Origin: Paraburkholderia sabiae
GTDB taxonomy: Bacteria > Pseudomonadota > Gammaproteobacteria > Burkholderiales > Burkholderiaceae
Length of the DNA: 64,000 nt
Assembly (NCBI RefSeq): GCF_030412785.1
Contig: NZ_CP125295.1
Span: 6,448,001-6,512,000 of the forward strand
Reading direction: 5' to 3'
Positions 18,133-27,144 of this stretch are shown here, piece after piece; position 1 is the stretch's first letter, and the number at the start of each line of letters is the position of its first letter. Under the pieces are notes generated by a model that was not told the origin of the DNA, did not search any database, and was given only the letters and a program-made list of their open reading frames with translations. The position numbers and the translations under genes were made by a program.

Positions 18133-19314
18133 TCAAGCTCCCAAGGCTTTCGCAATGCGCCCGGCGTGACGTTGCGCGGTACGGATCACCGTGGCGATAC
18201 GTTCGACGACCGCTTCGTCGACCTGAGCGCCTGTCGGCAACTGCAGGATCGATTCGCACCAGTACTCAGTATTCGGCAACGCATAGCCGGCGTCCTGACG
18301 CCGCGCGCCAAGGCCGCGGTCCGCACCGGCTTCGATATTCTCCGCGCGAAGCACGTCGATCAGCGTCTTGCGCGACAAGCCGAATTCGTGCGCGTCCATC
18401 TCGTAGACGATGTTCTGGAAATTGCTCGCGCTGACCTGTTGCGGCTTGCGCAAACGCAGACCCGGCACGTCGGCGAGCAACGCCTCGTACGCGTTGAACA
18501 CGCGTCGGTTCCGTGCGATGAGTTCGGGCAGATCGTCGAGGTTCATCAGCGCAACCGCGGCCTGGGCTTCCGAGAGCCGCCCGTTGCCTGTCTTGCCGAC
18601 GGGCACGGGACGCCCCATGCCGTAGTTGCTGCGGATGTTGCGGATGTGCGCGGCAAGGTCGTCGTCGTTGGTGCAGATAACGGCGCCTTCCGTCGCGCCG
18701 AGAATCTGGCTCGAATGAAACGAGATGACTTCGAGCCGGCCGAAGCCGCCGAGCGGCTTGCCTGCCAGCTCACACCCGAAGCCCTGTGCGGAGTCGAAAT
18801 AAAGTTCGACGCCATGACGCGCCGCCAGATGCTCCAGACCTTCGATATCGGCGGCATCGCCCCACAGGTTGGCGCCCAGGATGCCGCTGACGTCTTCCGT
18901 CATGAGCGGCTCGACCGTTTCCGGACTCAGATGTCCGGTTGCGCGAGATACATCGCAGAAAGCGACCTCGACATCGGCCCAGGCGAGGGACTGCGCGGTG
19001 CTCACAAAGCTGAAAGCCGGCGCGATGACCTTGCCCTTCAGCCCCAGCGCCTGCGCTGCCAGCGCGAGACCGATCGTCGCCGTGGTCACGCACATCGCGT
19101 GACGCACGTTGAGACGCTGCGCGAGGCGAGCCTCTAGCGCCTGCGCGAGCGGCCCGTGATTCGTGTAGTACTGCCGGGCGAAGATGTCCCGGAATGCAGC
19201 CTCGTAGCGATCCCATGAGGGGAAATTGTGCTGACCGAGCGCGAGCCGTTGCTCAAGCGCCGGAACACCGCCAAAGATCGCGAGGTTGTCGGTGGTGGAA
19301 ATGCTCGTGCTCAT
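18133..19314 (-). CDS. DegT-family PLP-fold protein with Gln in place of the Schiff-base lysine
   Basis: 393 residues, full family length. The PLP-phosphate and ring contacts look intact (FDSAQGFG with D174; VISFHSSQ). The position that holds the lysine in active aminotransferases is a glutamine (Q203, SFHSSQILGATEGA, codon at 18706-18708), where its neighbours have 'SFHGTK' and 'SMQSSK'. Without the lysine ordinary transamination should fail; known relatives without it (ColD, with His) are sugar 3-dehydratases, but Gln is different again. It overlaps the upstream gene by 4 bp (ATGA). It may be a dehydratase-like enzyme, a regulatory subunit of its neighbour, or inactive. Confidence 0.8.
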   Translation of the reverse strand: MSTSISTTDNLAIFGGVPALEQRLALGQHNFPSWDRYEAAFRDIFARQYYTNHGPLAQALEARLAQRLNVRHAMCVTTATIGLALAAQALGLKGKVIAPAFSFVSTAQSLAWADVEVAFCDVSRATGHLSPETVEPLMTEDVSGILGANLWGDAADIEGLEHLAARHGVELYFDSAQGFGCELAGKPLGGFGRLEVISFHSSQILGATEGAVICTNDDDLAAHIRNIRSNYGMGRPVPVGKTGNGRLSEAQAAVALMNLDDLPELIARNRRVFNAYEALLADVPGLRLRKPQQVSASNFQNIVYEMDAHEFGLSRKTLIDVLRAENIEAGADRGLGARRQDAGYALPNTEYWCESILQLPTGAQVDEAVVERIATVIRTAQRHAGRIAKALGA

Positions 19315-20507
19315 GTCGGATAGCGCTCGTTGATTTCAGTGGAGTGCGTATGAATGAAGTTCAGCAGCGCGACGATCTGCTCGATGTCCGCTTCGTCGAC
19401 GAAATGGCCGCACGGCAGCATCAGGAAACGCTCCGCCAGCTGTTCCGTCGCATGCAGATCGCCCGCGACAGTCGGGTATTCGACGCGCTTCTGGTGCAGT
19501 GCCGGAAAGTAATACGGACGCGAGAGCATGTGTTCGGCGTGCAGAATCGCGAGTACGCGCTCGCGCTTGACGGGCCAGCCATCCTTCAGTTCCACCACGA
19601 TGTTCTTGTAGCCGCAGCGTTCGCTCTCGTCGAACGGCAACAGCCGCATGTCGGGCACAGTCGGTATGAGCCGCTGGTAGGCGCGATAGCGGTCGCGATT
19701 GCGAAGTACCTGCGCGTCGACGTCGTCGATCGCGGCCAGCGCCATCGCCGCGTGAATCTCGTTCTGCTTCGCGTCGATACCGATCTCGTCGAGCGAGCCG
19801 TCGTCCCGAAGGCCGAAGTGACGCATGTCGCGCAGCCGCGCTGCGAGCGCGCTGTCGTTCGTCGTCACGTAGCCGCCTTCGAACGCATTGAACAGTTTGC
19901 TCGACTGCATCGAAAAGCATTCGGCCCGCCCGCACGAGCCGACCTTGCGCCCGCGGTAGGTTTCGTAGACCGATTCGACGGCATCGAACAGCAGCGGGAT
20001 GCCTGTCTGCGCCGACAGTCGTTCGAGACCCTCGACATCGCAGCAATTGACGATGGGATGTACACCCAGGATCAGTGCCGTGTTTTCGTTGATGCAGGGC
20101 GCCGCTGTTTCAGCCGTAATCGAAAGCGTGGCGGGATCGACCTCACAGAAGTGCGGAACGAGACCGGCCCATGCGACGATGTCCGCGAGCCGCCGGTACG
20201 TTAGCGATGGCATCACCACTTCGGTTTTGCCAGGCAGTGCGAGGCATTTCATCGAGAGCACCAGCCCCCAGAAGCCGCCTGCGAAAGAAACGCAATGCTC
20301 GACCTGGTGGAATTCGGCAAGCCGGCGTTCGAGCATCTGCTCGACGCGTCCGTGGTCCGTGTATTGGCGAGCGTCGTGGAACAGCTTCGAATACGACAGG
20401 AACTGCTCGACATCGGGCTGAACCAGATTGGAAATCGAGCGGACGGTATCGAAAAGCGGTGAGCCGCCGAAGATTGCGAGATCAGCAGGCAGAGTCTTGC
20501 TGAACAT
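19311..20507 (-). CDS. DegT/DnrJ/EryC1/StrS aminotransferase homologue
   Basis: 398 residues. The fold opens with LAIFGGSPLFDTV, has the PLP-ring Asp in 'LLFDAVESVYETY' and the Schiff-base lysine K204 in FSMQSSKLFNAFEGGYV. Its N-terminal 'LAIFGG' and overall layout resemble the lysine-less homologue directly downstream, with which it overlaps by 4 bp, so the pair may have arisen by duplication and could form a heteromer. The substrate is probably a keto-sugar nucleotide or a related small carbonyl compound. Confidence 0.8.
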   Translation of the reverse strand: MFSKTLPADLAIFGGSPLFDTVRSISNLVQPDVEQFLSYSKLFHDARQYTDHGRVEQMLERRLAEFHQVEHCVSFAGGFWGLVLSMKCLALPGKTEVVMPSLTYRRLADIVAWAGLVPHFCEVDPATLSITAETAAPCINENTALILGVHPIVNCCDVEGLERLSAQTGIPLLFDAVESVYETYRGRKVGSCGRAECFSMQSSKLFNAFEGGYVTTNDSALAARLRDMRHFGLRDDGSLDEIGIDAKQNEIHAAMALAAIDDVDAQVLRNRDRYRAYQRLIPTVPDMRLLPFDESERCGYKNIVVELKDGWPVKRERVLAILHAEHMLSRPYYFPALHQKRVEYPTVAGDLHATEQLAERFLMLPCGHFVDEADIEQIVALLNFIHTHSTEINERYPT

Positions 20508-20529
20508 GAATGAGTTACCCCTGATGCGG

Positions 20530-21222
20530 TTAGCGTGCGCGTTCGAGCACGGCGTTGTAGCGGTAATGCGCCTGATAGAAATTCTCGGGCATCAGTTCGA
20601 CGCGCATGCGCCAGCCGCATTGGGCGGCCAGCGCCTCGAGCTGCGCCGGCGAGCGCCACTTGCCGATCTGCGACGCTGAATCGTCGAGTTCGGCGCTGAA
20701 GTCCTTGCCGTCGTGGAAGAAGAGATGCGCGCGGTCGCGATCCGGCAAATTGCCGAGAAAGACGGTCTCGATGCCTGTGAAGCGGTCGAACAGGCTCGTC
20801 AGCAACGCTTGCGCCTGCTCATCGCTCAAATAGGACAGCATTGCGTAGCACAGCGCCTTGCTGAAGCGCTCGGGACGAGCTTCCTCCGCGAGGTATGCCA
20901 GCGCGTCGCCCGCGAAAAAGCTGAAACCGGCCCGCTGGAATTTGCGCTGCGCGACTGAAATCAGATAGTCGGAAAAATCCACGCCGACGAACTCACTGCA
21001 TCCATCGAACAGAAATTGCGAGAGTGCGCCGTTGCCGCAGCCGAACTCCAGCAGACGGTCTTCGCCGTTCAGTGCCAGCCCGCCGCGAATCGAATCGACG
21101 ATCATCTGGATCTGTTCGTCCGAAACCGGCTTCCCATAGACCGTGCGACGCACTTGCCCCCAGAGGTCGTCAGGAGGCAGGGTCTTCGGATACTCCTTGT
21201 AGTCGGATTTCGGATATTCCAT
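20530..21222 (-). CDS. Class I SAM-dependent methyltransferase
   Basis: 230 residues from the ATG at 21222 (MEYPKSDYKEY); a TTG at 21240 is a less likely start, and neither has a good Shine-Dalgarno sequence. SAM-binding motif I is RLLEFGCGNGALSQFL, followed by VGVDFSDYLI and 'YAMLSYLSDEQAQ'. It is the first gene of a minus-strand unit (methyltransferase, two DegT homologues, WbqC) with gaps of 22 bp, -4 and 1 bp. Its role in the glycan pathway is unknown; N- or O-methylation of the amino sugar is plausible. Confidence 0.75.
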   Translation of the reverse strand: MEYPKSDYKEYPKTLPPDDLWGQVRRTVYGKPVSDEQIQMIVDSIRGGLALNGEDRLLEFGCGNGALSQFLFDGCSEFVGVDFSDYLISVAQRKFQRAGFSFFAGDALAYLAEEARPERFSKALCYAMLSYLSDEQAQALLTSLFDRFTGIETVFLGNLPDRDRAHLFFHDGKDFSAELDDSASQIGKWRSPAQLEALAAQCGWRMRVELMPENFYQAHYRYNAVLERAR

Positions 21223-21604
21223 ACGATGCAGGCTATTCAAGAAGGAGGATCACGCGAAAAGAGTGACGAGCGAGCGATGCACGTTAGATGACATTCGTCT
21301 CGCGAACTCGCAGTTGAGCGCCGCCGGCAAAGATCGCAGCGGCGGAATTTCAATGGTTTCGAGCATAACGGCGATCGCCGAACGCCAATCAGGTGAAAAG
21401 AATCGGGTTTCGGTGCCATTTCGTCGCGAACGGTTGCCGGATCGCGAGCGGCAAAGCGATTCGGCCGTGGGACCGCGAAGCAGAGGCCGTGAGGTGGATC
21501 GACGGAAAGCGGCGAAACGAGGACGTTGGGAGAACTGGATGAAGCGAAGCGGTGACGATGTCGGTCAACAATCAATCAGGACTGACCACGTTCACGCTGG
21601 AGAT
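21223..21604. other. Gene-free stretch between the glycan island and tRNA-Arg
   Basis: About 380 bp. Open frames here are short and cross the tRNA on the wrong strand. The promoter of the minus-strand methyltransferase unit should lie here, but no clear -35/-10 pair was found. No direct repeat of the tRNA 3' end, as would mark an integration site, was seen. Confidence 0.4.
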
Positions 21605-21680
21605 TGGCGCGCCCGGCTGGGATCGAACCAGCAACCCCTGCCTTCGGAGGGCAGTACTCTATCCATTGAGCTACGGGCGC
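21605..21680 (-). tRNA. tRNA-Arg, anticodon CCG
   Basis: A complete 76-nt cloverleaf on the minus strand. The acceptor stem GCGCCCG pairs with CGGGCGC, followed by an encoded GCCA end. The D arm contains AGCTCAATGGATAGAG, the anticodon loop reads CTCCGAA (CCG, decoding CGG), and the T arm has GGTTCGATCC. It marks the right border of the glycan island. Downstream, 21681-21926 carries no gene that I can support. Confidence 0.95.
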
Positions 21681-21926
21681 ATGCGGCAAAGATTCGGCAA
21701 AAGCGCTGCAAAATCACAAGGTTGATGCGAAATGCGGCGCCAAAGCGAGACCGAGAGAATACCCGGTTTCGGGCTGTCCGTCCACCGCGCGTCCGGCGAT
21801 ACAAGGCGCTGCACGCCCTCGGACGCTTCCGCAATCGGCTCAAACGCCCGATCCACCACGCAACATAAACGACCCAAAGTCTGAAAATGTTCGCGTAAAC
21901 GCCTACTGAACACCTTCCGGGCCTGC

Positions 21927-21956
21927 TCGCCGATGCCGAAACCTTCCGTCTATAAT
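21927..21956 (+). promoter_or_regulatory. Probable sigma70 promoter of the cytochrome c gene
   Basis: A perfect TATAAT (21951-21956) with a weak -35 (TCGCCG, 3/6) 18 nt upstream, 78 bp before the start codon. Confidence 0.5.
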
Positions 21957-22033
21957 CGGTCGTGGCTGATCAAGAACAAGGTTGTTGCCGTCGCGCTGTA
22001 CCGCTCACAATACCCACGGGAGACGAGACAAGC

Positions 22034-22993
22034 ATGAGCGAAGCACCACACGGAGCCCCGATCAAGACCCCCGGACAGCTGATTGCCGCAGTCATCGCCG
22101 GTTTTGCTGTCCCTATCATCATCATCATTCTGCTGGCCTATTACGTCGACAACTCGACCCGCACGGGCGCGGGTACCGACGGTTTGTCCGACGCCGCAAC
22201 CGACGCACGCACCGCTCCTCTCGCCAAAGTCGACATCCGCGACGCCAACGCACCGCGTGTCTACAAGACGGGCGAGGAAGTCTACAAGGCCGTGTGCTCG
22301 GCGTGTCACGCGGCAGGTGCGGCAGGCGCGCCGAAGTTCACCAATACGGGCGACTGGGCGCCGCGCATCGCCGAAGGTTTCGATACGCTGTGGCACAACG
22401 CACTGACGGGCAAGGGCGCGATGCCCGCGCGCGGCGGCACGAGCCCGGACGACTATAGCGACTACGAAATCGGTCTCGCCGTCGCGTACATGGCGAACAA
22501 CGCGGGCGCGAAATTCGCCGATCCGCCGAAGCCTGTGCCGGGTCAACCGGCAGCAGGTCCGGCGGGCGCGTCGGGTGCTGCGGCCGCTTCCGGTGCCGAA
22601 GCGGCGTCGGGTGCTGCGCCGGCTTCGGGTGCATCGGGCGCGGCAGGCGCTTCCGACGCAGCGGGCGCACAAGCCGCCGCCGCGATGGCCGCCATGGCCA
22701 ACGTGCCGCAAAGCGCAGCGCCCGCGTCGGGCGGCGCGCAGAGCGCGGACGCATCGCAGGCAGGCAAGGCGCTGTACCAGCAGGTCTGCCAGGCCTGTCA
22801 CGCGGCGGGCGTGCTGAACGCGCCGAAGTTCGGCGACAAGGAAGCGTGGGCGCCGCGTCTGAAAGACCCGATCGACACGGTCTACAACTACGCGCTGCAC
22901 GGCAAGGGTGCGATGCCGCCGAAGGGTGGATCGAACGCATCGGATGCCGACGTGAAGGCCGCCGTCGATTACATGATCAGCGCGGCCAAATAA
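22034..22993 (+). CDS. Membrane-anchored di-haem cytochrome c5-like protein
   Basis: 319 residues. An uncleaved N-terminal membrane anchor (residues ~15-37, IIIIILLAYY) precedes two homologous class I cytochrome c domains with haem motifs CSACH (88-92) and CQACH (252-256). Each domain has a Met ligand in GKGAMP-R/K-GG. A low-complexity Ala/Gly/Ser linker (~170-240) separates them. It should act as a periplasmic electron carrier, perhaps to a terminal oxidase. The ATG at 22034 was preferred over an upstream in-frame start because the anchor then sits correctly. A bidirectional terminator follows. Confidence 0.88.
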   Translation: MSEAPHGAPIKTPGQLIAAVIAGFAVPIIIIILLAYYVDNSTRTGAGTDGLSDAATDARTAPLAKVDIRDANAPRVYKTGEEVYKAVCSACHAAGAAGAPKFTNTGDWAPRIAEGFDTLWHNALTGKGAMPARGGTSPDDYSDYEIGLAVAYMANNAGAKFADPPKPVPGQPAAGPAGASGAAAASGAEAASGAAPASGASGAAGASDAAGAQAAAAMAAMANVPQSAAPASGGAQSADASQAGKALYQQVCQACHAAGVLNAPKFGDKEAWAPRLKDPIDTVYNYALHGKGAMPPKGGSNASDADVKAAVDYMISAAK

Positions 22994-23021
22994 GCAGCGC
23001 GCATCGTCCGGCAGCACCAAC

Positions 23022-23052
23022 AAAAATCCCCGCTTCGAGCGGGGATTTTTTT
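23022..23052. terminator. Bidirectional rho-independent terminator
   Basis: A 13-bp perfect stem (23022-23034 with 23038-23050) with a TCG loop, A-rich on the left and T-rich on the right, so it serves both the cytochrome gene and the convergent helicase gene. Confidence 0.9.
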
Positions 23053-23075
23053 ATGCGTTATGCAATGTAAGCGCA

Positions 23076-25163
23076 TCAAGCCTTCTGCAACAGCGCCTTC
23101 AGACTCGCGAGCCGATCTTTCGGCGACATCGGCGCTTCTTCAGCCGTTGGCGGCGGCGCTTCGTCGAGTCCCATTTCGGGGATGAAGCGCGACGGCTCGC
23201 ATACCACCGTCTCGCGCGCCCGCTTGCGCTTCTTGCACCAGTTCAGATGCAGGCTGCGCTGCGCGCGCGTAATCGCGACGTACATCAGGCGGCGTTCTTC
23301 CTCGATGCGTTCGTCGTCGATCGGGGCATCGTCTTCCGAGCCGCCGCGATGCGGCATGATGCCTTCCTCGACGCCGACCAGGAACACGTGCGGATATTCG
23401 AGTCCCTTCGACGCGTGCACCGTCGACAGCCGCACCGCATCGGGATCTTCATCCTTGCCTTCGAGCATCGACATCAGCGCGACCGTCTGAATCAGTCCGA
23501 GCAGATTCTTGCCGGTATCGGCGAGACCGTCGGCATTGTCGTAGCCCGTCTGTTCCGTGCCCGCTTCCGGCTCAGGCTTCGTGCCCTTACGCTTGAGCCA
23601 CTCCAGAAACTCCAGCACGTTCTGCCATTTCGCCTGAGCCTGGCGCTCGTCGAATGCGTCGTACAGGTAGGCTTCGTAGTGAATCGCCTCCATCATGTCG
23701 TTCAGCACGGATGTCGCCGCATCCTTGTCCGCACGATCCCGAAGACGTTGCATGAAATCGCAGAACACGCGCAGCGGCTCGACCTGACGCGCCGACAATC
23801 GCGCCTCGATGCCGCCCATGTACACGGCTTCGAACAGCGACACCTTCGCCTGTCCCGCGAACGAGCCCAGCGCTTCGAGCGTCGTATTGCCGACACCGCG
23901 CCGCGGAGTCGTAATCGCGCGGATGAACGCGGGATCGTCGTCGGCGTTGGCGATCAGGCGCAGATACGCGCAGATGTCCTTGATCTCGGCCTTGTCGAAG
24001 AACGACTGGCCACCCGACAGCACGTATGGAATCCGCTCGCGCCGCAGCACCTGTTCGAAGATGCGCGCCTGGAAATTGCCGCGATAGAGGATCGCGTAGT
24101 CGCGGAACTGCGCGCGCCGCTCGAACTTGTGCGCCGACAGCCGGAACACGACCGACTCCGCCTCGTGCTCCTCGTCGTTGCAACCGGTGACGGTGATCGT
24201 GTCGCCCATACCGTGCTCGGACCACAGCTTCTTCTCGAACAGCTTCGGGTTGTTGGCGATGACGTTGTTCGCCGCCGTCAGAATCCGCACCGTCGAGCGA
24301 TAGTTCTGCTCCAGCTTGACGACGTGCAGCTTCGGAAAGTCCTTGCTCAGCTGCCCGAGATTTTCGAGTGTCGCGCCACGCCAGCCGTAGATCGCCTGAT
24401 CGTCGTCGCCCACGGCCGTGAACGCCGCGCGTGGCCCCGCCAGCAGCTTCACCAGTTCGTACTGGCACGCGTTGGTGTCCTGATACTCGTCGATCAGCAG
24501 ATAGCGCAGCTTGTTCTGCCAACGGTCGCGCACCTGCTCGTTGTTCTTGAAGAGTTCGGCAGGCAGACGGATCAGATCGTCGAAATCGACGGCCTGATAC
24601 GCGTGCAGCGTCGCGACGTAATTACGGTAGACGATCGCGGCCTGATGCTCGTCCTCGTTCGACGCGATCCGCATCGCCTCGTCCGGCATGATGAGGCCGT
24701 TCTTCCACAGCGAGATGATCGACTGGACCTTGCGGATGAAGCCCTTGTCCGTCGACCCGACCTGTTCCTGGATCATGCCGAAGCAGTCGTCGGAATCCAT
24801 GATCGAGAACTGCGGCTTCAGGCCGACATGTTCCGCTTCCTGCCGCAGAATCTGCACGCCGAGCGAATGGAACGTGCACACCGTCAGCTGGTTGACGGGC
24901 ACCTTGCGGCCTTCCTTGCCGGGCGCCGTGAGCGTCTTGCCTTCGAGCAGCTTGCCGACGCGCTCGCGCATTTCGGCCGCGGCCTTGTTCGTGAAGGTGA
25001 CGGCGGCGATATGGCGCGGCTCGAAGCCTTTGTTTTCGATCAGATGCGCAATTTTCTGCGTGATCACGCGCGTCTTGCCGCTGCCCGCGCCCGCGAGCAC
25101 GAGGCAAGGACCGTCGAGATAGCGCACCGCTTCGCTTTGGGCGGAATTCAGGCCTGCGGACAT
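23076..25163 (-). CDS. rep: Superfamily 1 ATP-dependent DNA helicase, Rep/UvrD type
   Basis: 695 residues from the ATG at 25163 (MSAGLNSAQSEAVRYLDGP). The SF1A motifs appear in order: Walker A LAGAGSGKT near residue 25-33, 'AVTFTNKAAAEMRERV' (Ia), LIDEYQDTN (II), 'VGDDDQAIYGWRGA' (III), LEQNYRST (IV), 'STVHASKGLEYPHVF' (V) and 'YVAITRAQ' (VI). Rep and UvrD are 3'-5' helicases acting at stalled forks and in excision repair. Length and the start favour Rep, but UvrD or PcrA naming is possible. A longer frame up to 25352 adds a basic stretch without family support. Confidence 0.88.
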   Translation of the reverse strand: MSAGLNSAQSEAVRYLDGPCLVLAGAGSGKTRVITQKIAHLIENKGFEPRHIAAVTFTNKAAAEMRERVGKLLEGKTLTAPGKEGRKVPVNQLTVCTFHSLGVQILRQEAEHVGLKPQFSIMDSDDCFGMIQEQVGSTDKGFIRKVQSIISLWKNGLIMPDEAMRIASNEDEHQAAIVYRNYVATLHAYQAVDFDDLIRLPAELFKNNEQVRDRWQNKLRYLLIDEYQDTNACQYELVKLLAGPRAAFTAVGDDDQAIYGWRGATLENLGQLSKDFPKLHVVKLEQNYRSTVRILTAANNVIANNPKLFEKKLWSEHGMGDTITVTGCNDEEHEAESVVFRLSAHKFERRAQFRDYAILYRGNFQARIFEQVLRRERIPYVLSGGQSFFDKAEIKDICAYLRLIANADDDPAFIRAITTPRRGVGNTTLEALGSFAGQAKVSLFEAVYMGGIEARLSARQVEPLRVFCDFMQRLRDRADKDAATSVLNDMMEAIHYEAYLYDAFDERQAQAKWQNVLEFLEWLKRKGTKPEPEAGTEQTGYDNADGLADTGKNLLGLIQTVALMSMLEGKDEDPDAVRLSTVHASKGLEYPHVFLVGVEEGIMPHRGGSEDDAPIDDERIEEERRLMYVAITRAQRSLHLNWCKKRKRARETVVCEPSRFIPEMGLDEAPPPTAEEAPMSPKDRLASLKALLQKA

Positions 25164-25504
25164 CGTGTGTGGATGAGTAATCGATTGAGGGCGCGATGCA
25201 CGAGGAACGGCCCGAGAACATGCAGCGAAACGGCGCTTGCTGGGCAGCGGTGGCGGGCGGCTGCGCGGGACTTGCCGCACTGTCCACCCATGCGCCACGC
25301 AATTGATTCCATGCGCTTTTTGCCGTTCGCGTGAGAGCCGCGATGTTAACACGAATGCCCTCGCCGATGCCCCGGCTTATGCCATCCGGTCGATGCAAAA
25401 TCCGGCGCACGCCCGCCGGTACGCCACGGAGCGAAGCGCGGCCGTGCCACAATTACAACGTTGCGCGCTGCCCCCGCGGCGCGCCGCTTTTGCAGGGAAC
25501 ACGC

Positions 25505-26554
25505 ATGTCTTCATCGCTGAAAATTGGCTTGATGGGCTACGGCTTTGCCGGTGCCACCTTTCACGCGCCGGTGATCGCGCACTGCGGACGCGCGAGCGTC
25601 GCGGCGATCGCCACGGGACAACCGGACAAGGCACGCGCCGACTATCCGGATGCGAAGATCGTCGCCGATATCGATGCGCTGCTTGCGTTGCCGGAGATCG
25701 AATGCGTCGTGATCGCGACGCCCAACGACACGCACTTCGACCTCGCGCGCCGCACGCTCGAGGCGGGCAAGCATGTCGTCGTCGACAAGCCCGTCACGCT
25801 GTCCGCCGCCGATGCGCGTACGCTCGCCGATCTCGCGCAAAGCAAAGGACTGCTGTTCGCGCCGTTCCACAACCGCCGCTGGGACGGCGACTTCATGACC
25901 GTGCGCGATCTGCTCGCGAGCGGCGAACTGGGCCGCCTCACGCATTTCGAATCGCATTTCGACCGGTTTCGTCCGGGCATCCGGCAGCGCTGGCGCGAAG
26001 AGGCGTCGCGCGGCGGCGGCCTGCTGTTCGACCTCGGGCCGCATCTGATCGATCAGGCGCTGACGCTGTTCGGCGTGCCCGAAACGGTCTATGCAACGGT
26101 GAAGGCGTATCGCGACAACGCGAGCGCGCCGGATTACGTGCATCTGCTGCTCGGCTACGCGAACCACGAAGTCGTGCTGCACGCGAGCGCGCTGACGGCG
26201 ATCGTCGCGCCGCGCTACACGATACATGGCACGCGCGGCAGTTATGTGAAGTACGGTCTTGATACGCAGGAAGACCAGCTGAAAGCGGGCTTGCGTCCGG
26301 GCGATGCGGGTTTTGGCGGCGGCAATGAAGCGGGCACGCTGCGCGTGCTGGAAGGCGAGCAGGAAGTGCAGCGCGAATTGCCGACGCGCGACGGCGCTTA
26401 TGCGGATTTCTATCGCGCGCTGGCGGCGTCGATTCAGGATGGCGCGCCGTTCCCGATCAACGCGCAGGACGCCGTCGATGTGATGGCGATCATCGAGCTG
26501 GCGGATCGGAGCGAGAAGGAAGGCGTGCGGTTGCAGTTCAAGCGCGGGGCGTGA
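25505..26554 (+). CDS. Gfo/Idh/MocA-family NAD(P)-dependent oxidoreductase
   Basis: 349 residues. The N-terminal dinucleotide-binding fold begins IGLMGYGFAGATFHAPVI, followed by CVVIATPNDTHFDLARR and the family lysine in 'HVVVDKPVTLSAADA'. The C-terminal half has 'GGGLLFDLGPHLIDQALTL', typical of the second domain. Enzymes of this type oxidise or reduce sugars and inositols; substrate unknown. AGGGA lies 7 nt before the chosen ATG. It stands alone, with a possible terminator at 26625-26652. Confidence 0.85.
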   Translation: MSSSLKIGLMGYGFAGATFHAPVIAHCGRASVAAIATGQPDKARADYPDAKIVADIDALLALPEIECVVIATPNDTHFDLARRTLEAGKHVVVDKPVTLSAADARTLADLAQSKGLLFAPFHNRRWDGDFMTVRDLLASGELGRLTHFESHFDRFRPGIRQRWREEASRGGGLLFDLGPHLIDQALTLFGVPETVYATVKAYRDNASAPDYVHLLLGYANHEVVLHASALTAIVAPRYTIHGTRGSYVKYGLDTQEDQLKAGLRPGDAGFGGGNEAGTLRVLEGEQEVQRELPTRDGAYADFYRALAASIQDGAPFPINAQDAVDVMAIIELADRSEKEGVRLQFKRGA

Positions 26555-26624
26555 CGAGCGGATAACATTCCGCGTTCGTGTCGATTCGGGCTGGTTTTCG
26601 CTCCGGCCTTCATTGCGCCTTCAT

Positions 26625-26652
26625 AGGGTTTCGGCCGCACGCGAAACCCTTT
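26625..26652 (+). terminator. Possible terminator after the oxidoreductase gene
   Basis: A perfect 9-bp stem (26625-26633 with 26642-26650), 8-nt loop, but only a short T tail, so termination may be weak. Confidence 0.4.
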
Positions 26653-26766
26653 CCAGCACTGATCCTATTCGTAATCGACGGACACCGGCGTGCGCTCGTA
26701 CGGTGTCATCTCGTGCAGTCGGTCGTCCGTCTTGTCGGAACATTACCCGTCGTAAGGAAAACATCT

Positions 26767-27126
26767 ATGCAACGTATCGTTCGCGCGCTTGGCTGTTGTG
26801 CACTGGTTTCATCGCTGGCCGCGTGCGTGGTCTCACCGTCGAAGCAGATCGCCGAATCGCGTCCCGCACAGAATCCGCATGAAATGGCCGTGCAGCGCCT
26901 CGAACAGGTTGACGGCCGAATCGACAATATGGGCCGTCACATCGACGCCCGCGTGAATCAGGGCCACTATCCGCCGCCCGAAGGCGCTGCGCTGCATCGC
27001 CGGCTCGACACGATCCGCCAGGAATCGCACGACATGGCCGCGCAGCACGGCGGCGGCCTCACGGGCGACGAACAGCGCGTGCTGAATCAGGAACTGGATA
27101 CGGCGTCGGCGGCCATCAACCGCTGA
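26767..27126 (+). CDS. Small lipoprotein of unknown function
   Basis: 119 residues. The signal peptide MQRIVRALGCCALVSSLAAC ends in a lipobox (SLAAC), so the mature protein should be lipid-anchored at the cysteine. The rest is charged and helical ('QRLEQVDGRIDNMGRHIDARVNQG' region and a second helix near the C-terminus) and contains no catalytic motif. AAGGAA lies about 8 nt before the ATG. Such small helical lipoproteins are common in Burkholderiaceae; no function can be given. The convergent next gene begins 18 bp away. Confidence 0.75.
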   Translation: MQRIVRALGCCALVSSLAACVVSPSKQIAESRPAQNPHEMAVQRLEQVDGRIDNMGRHIDARVNQGHYPPPEGAALHRRLDTIRQESHDMAAQHGGGLTGDEQRVLNQELDTASAAINR

Positions 27127-27144
27127 TCTGCCGTTGATCAAACG

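Noticed and set aside
21605..21680. tRNA-Arg as integration site of the glycan island
   Set aside because: No integrase gene and no repeat of the tRNA 3' end at the other border near fliT was seen.
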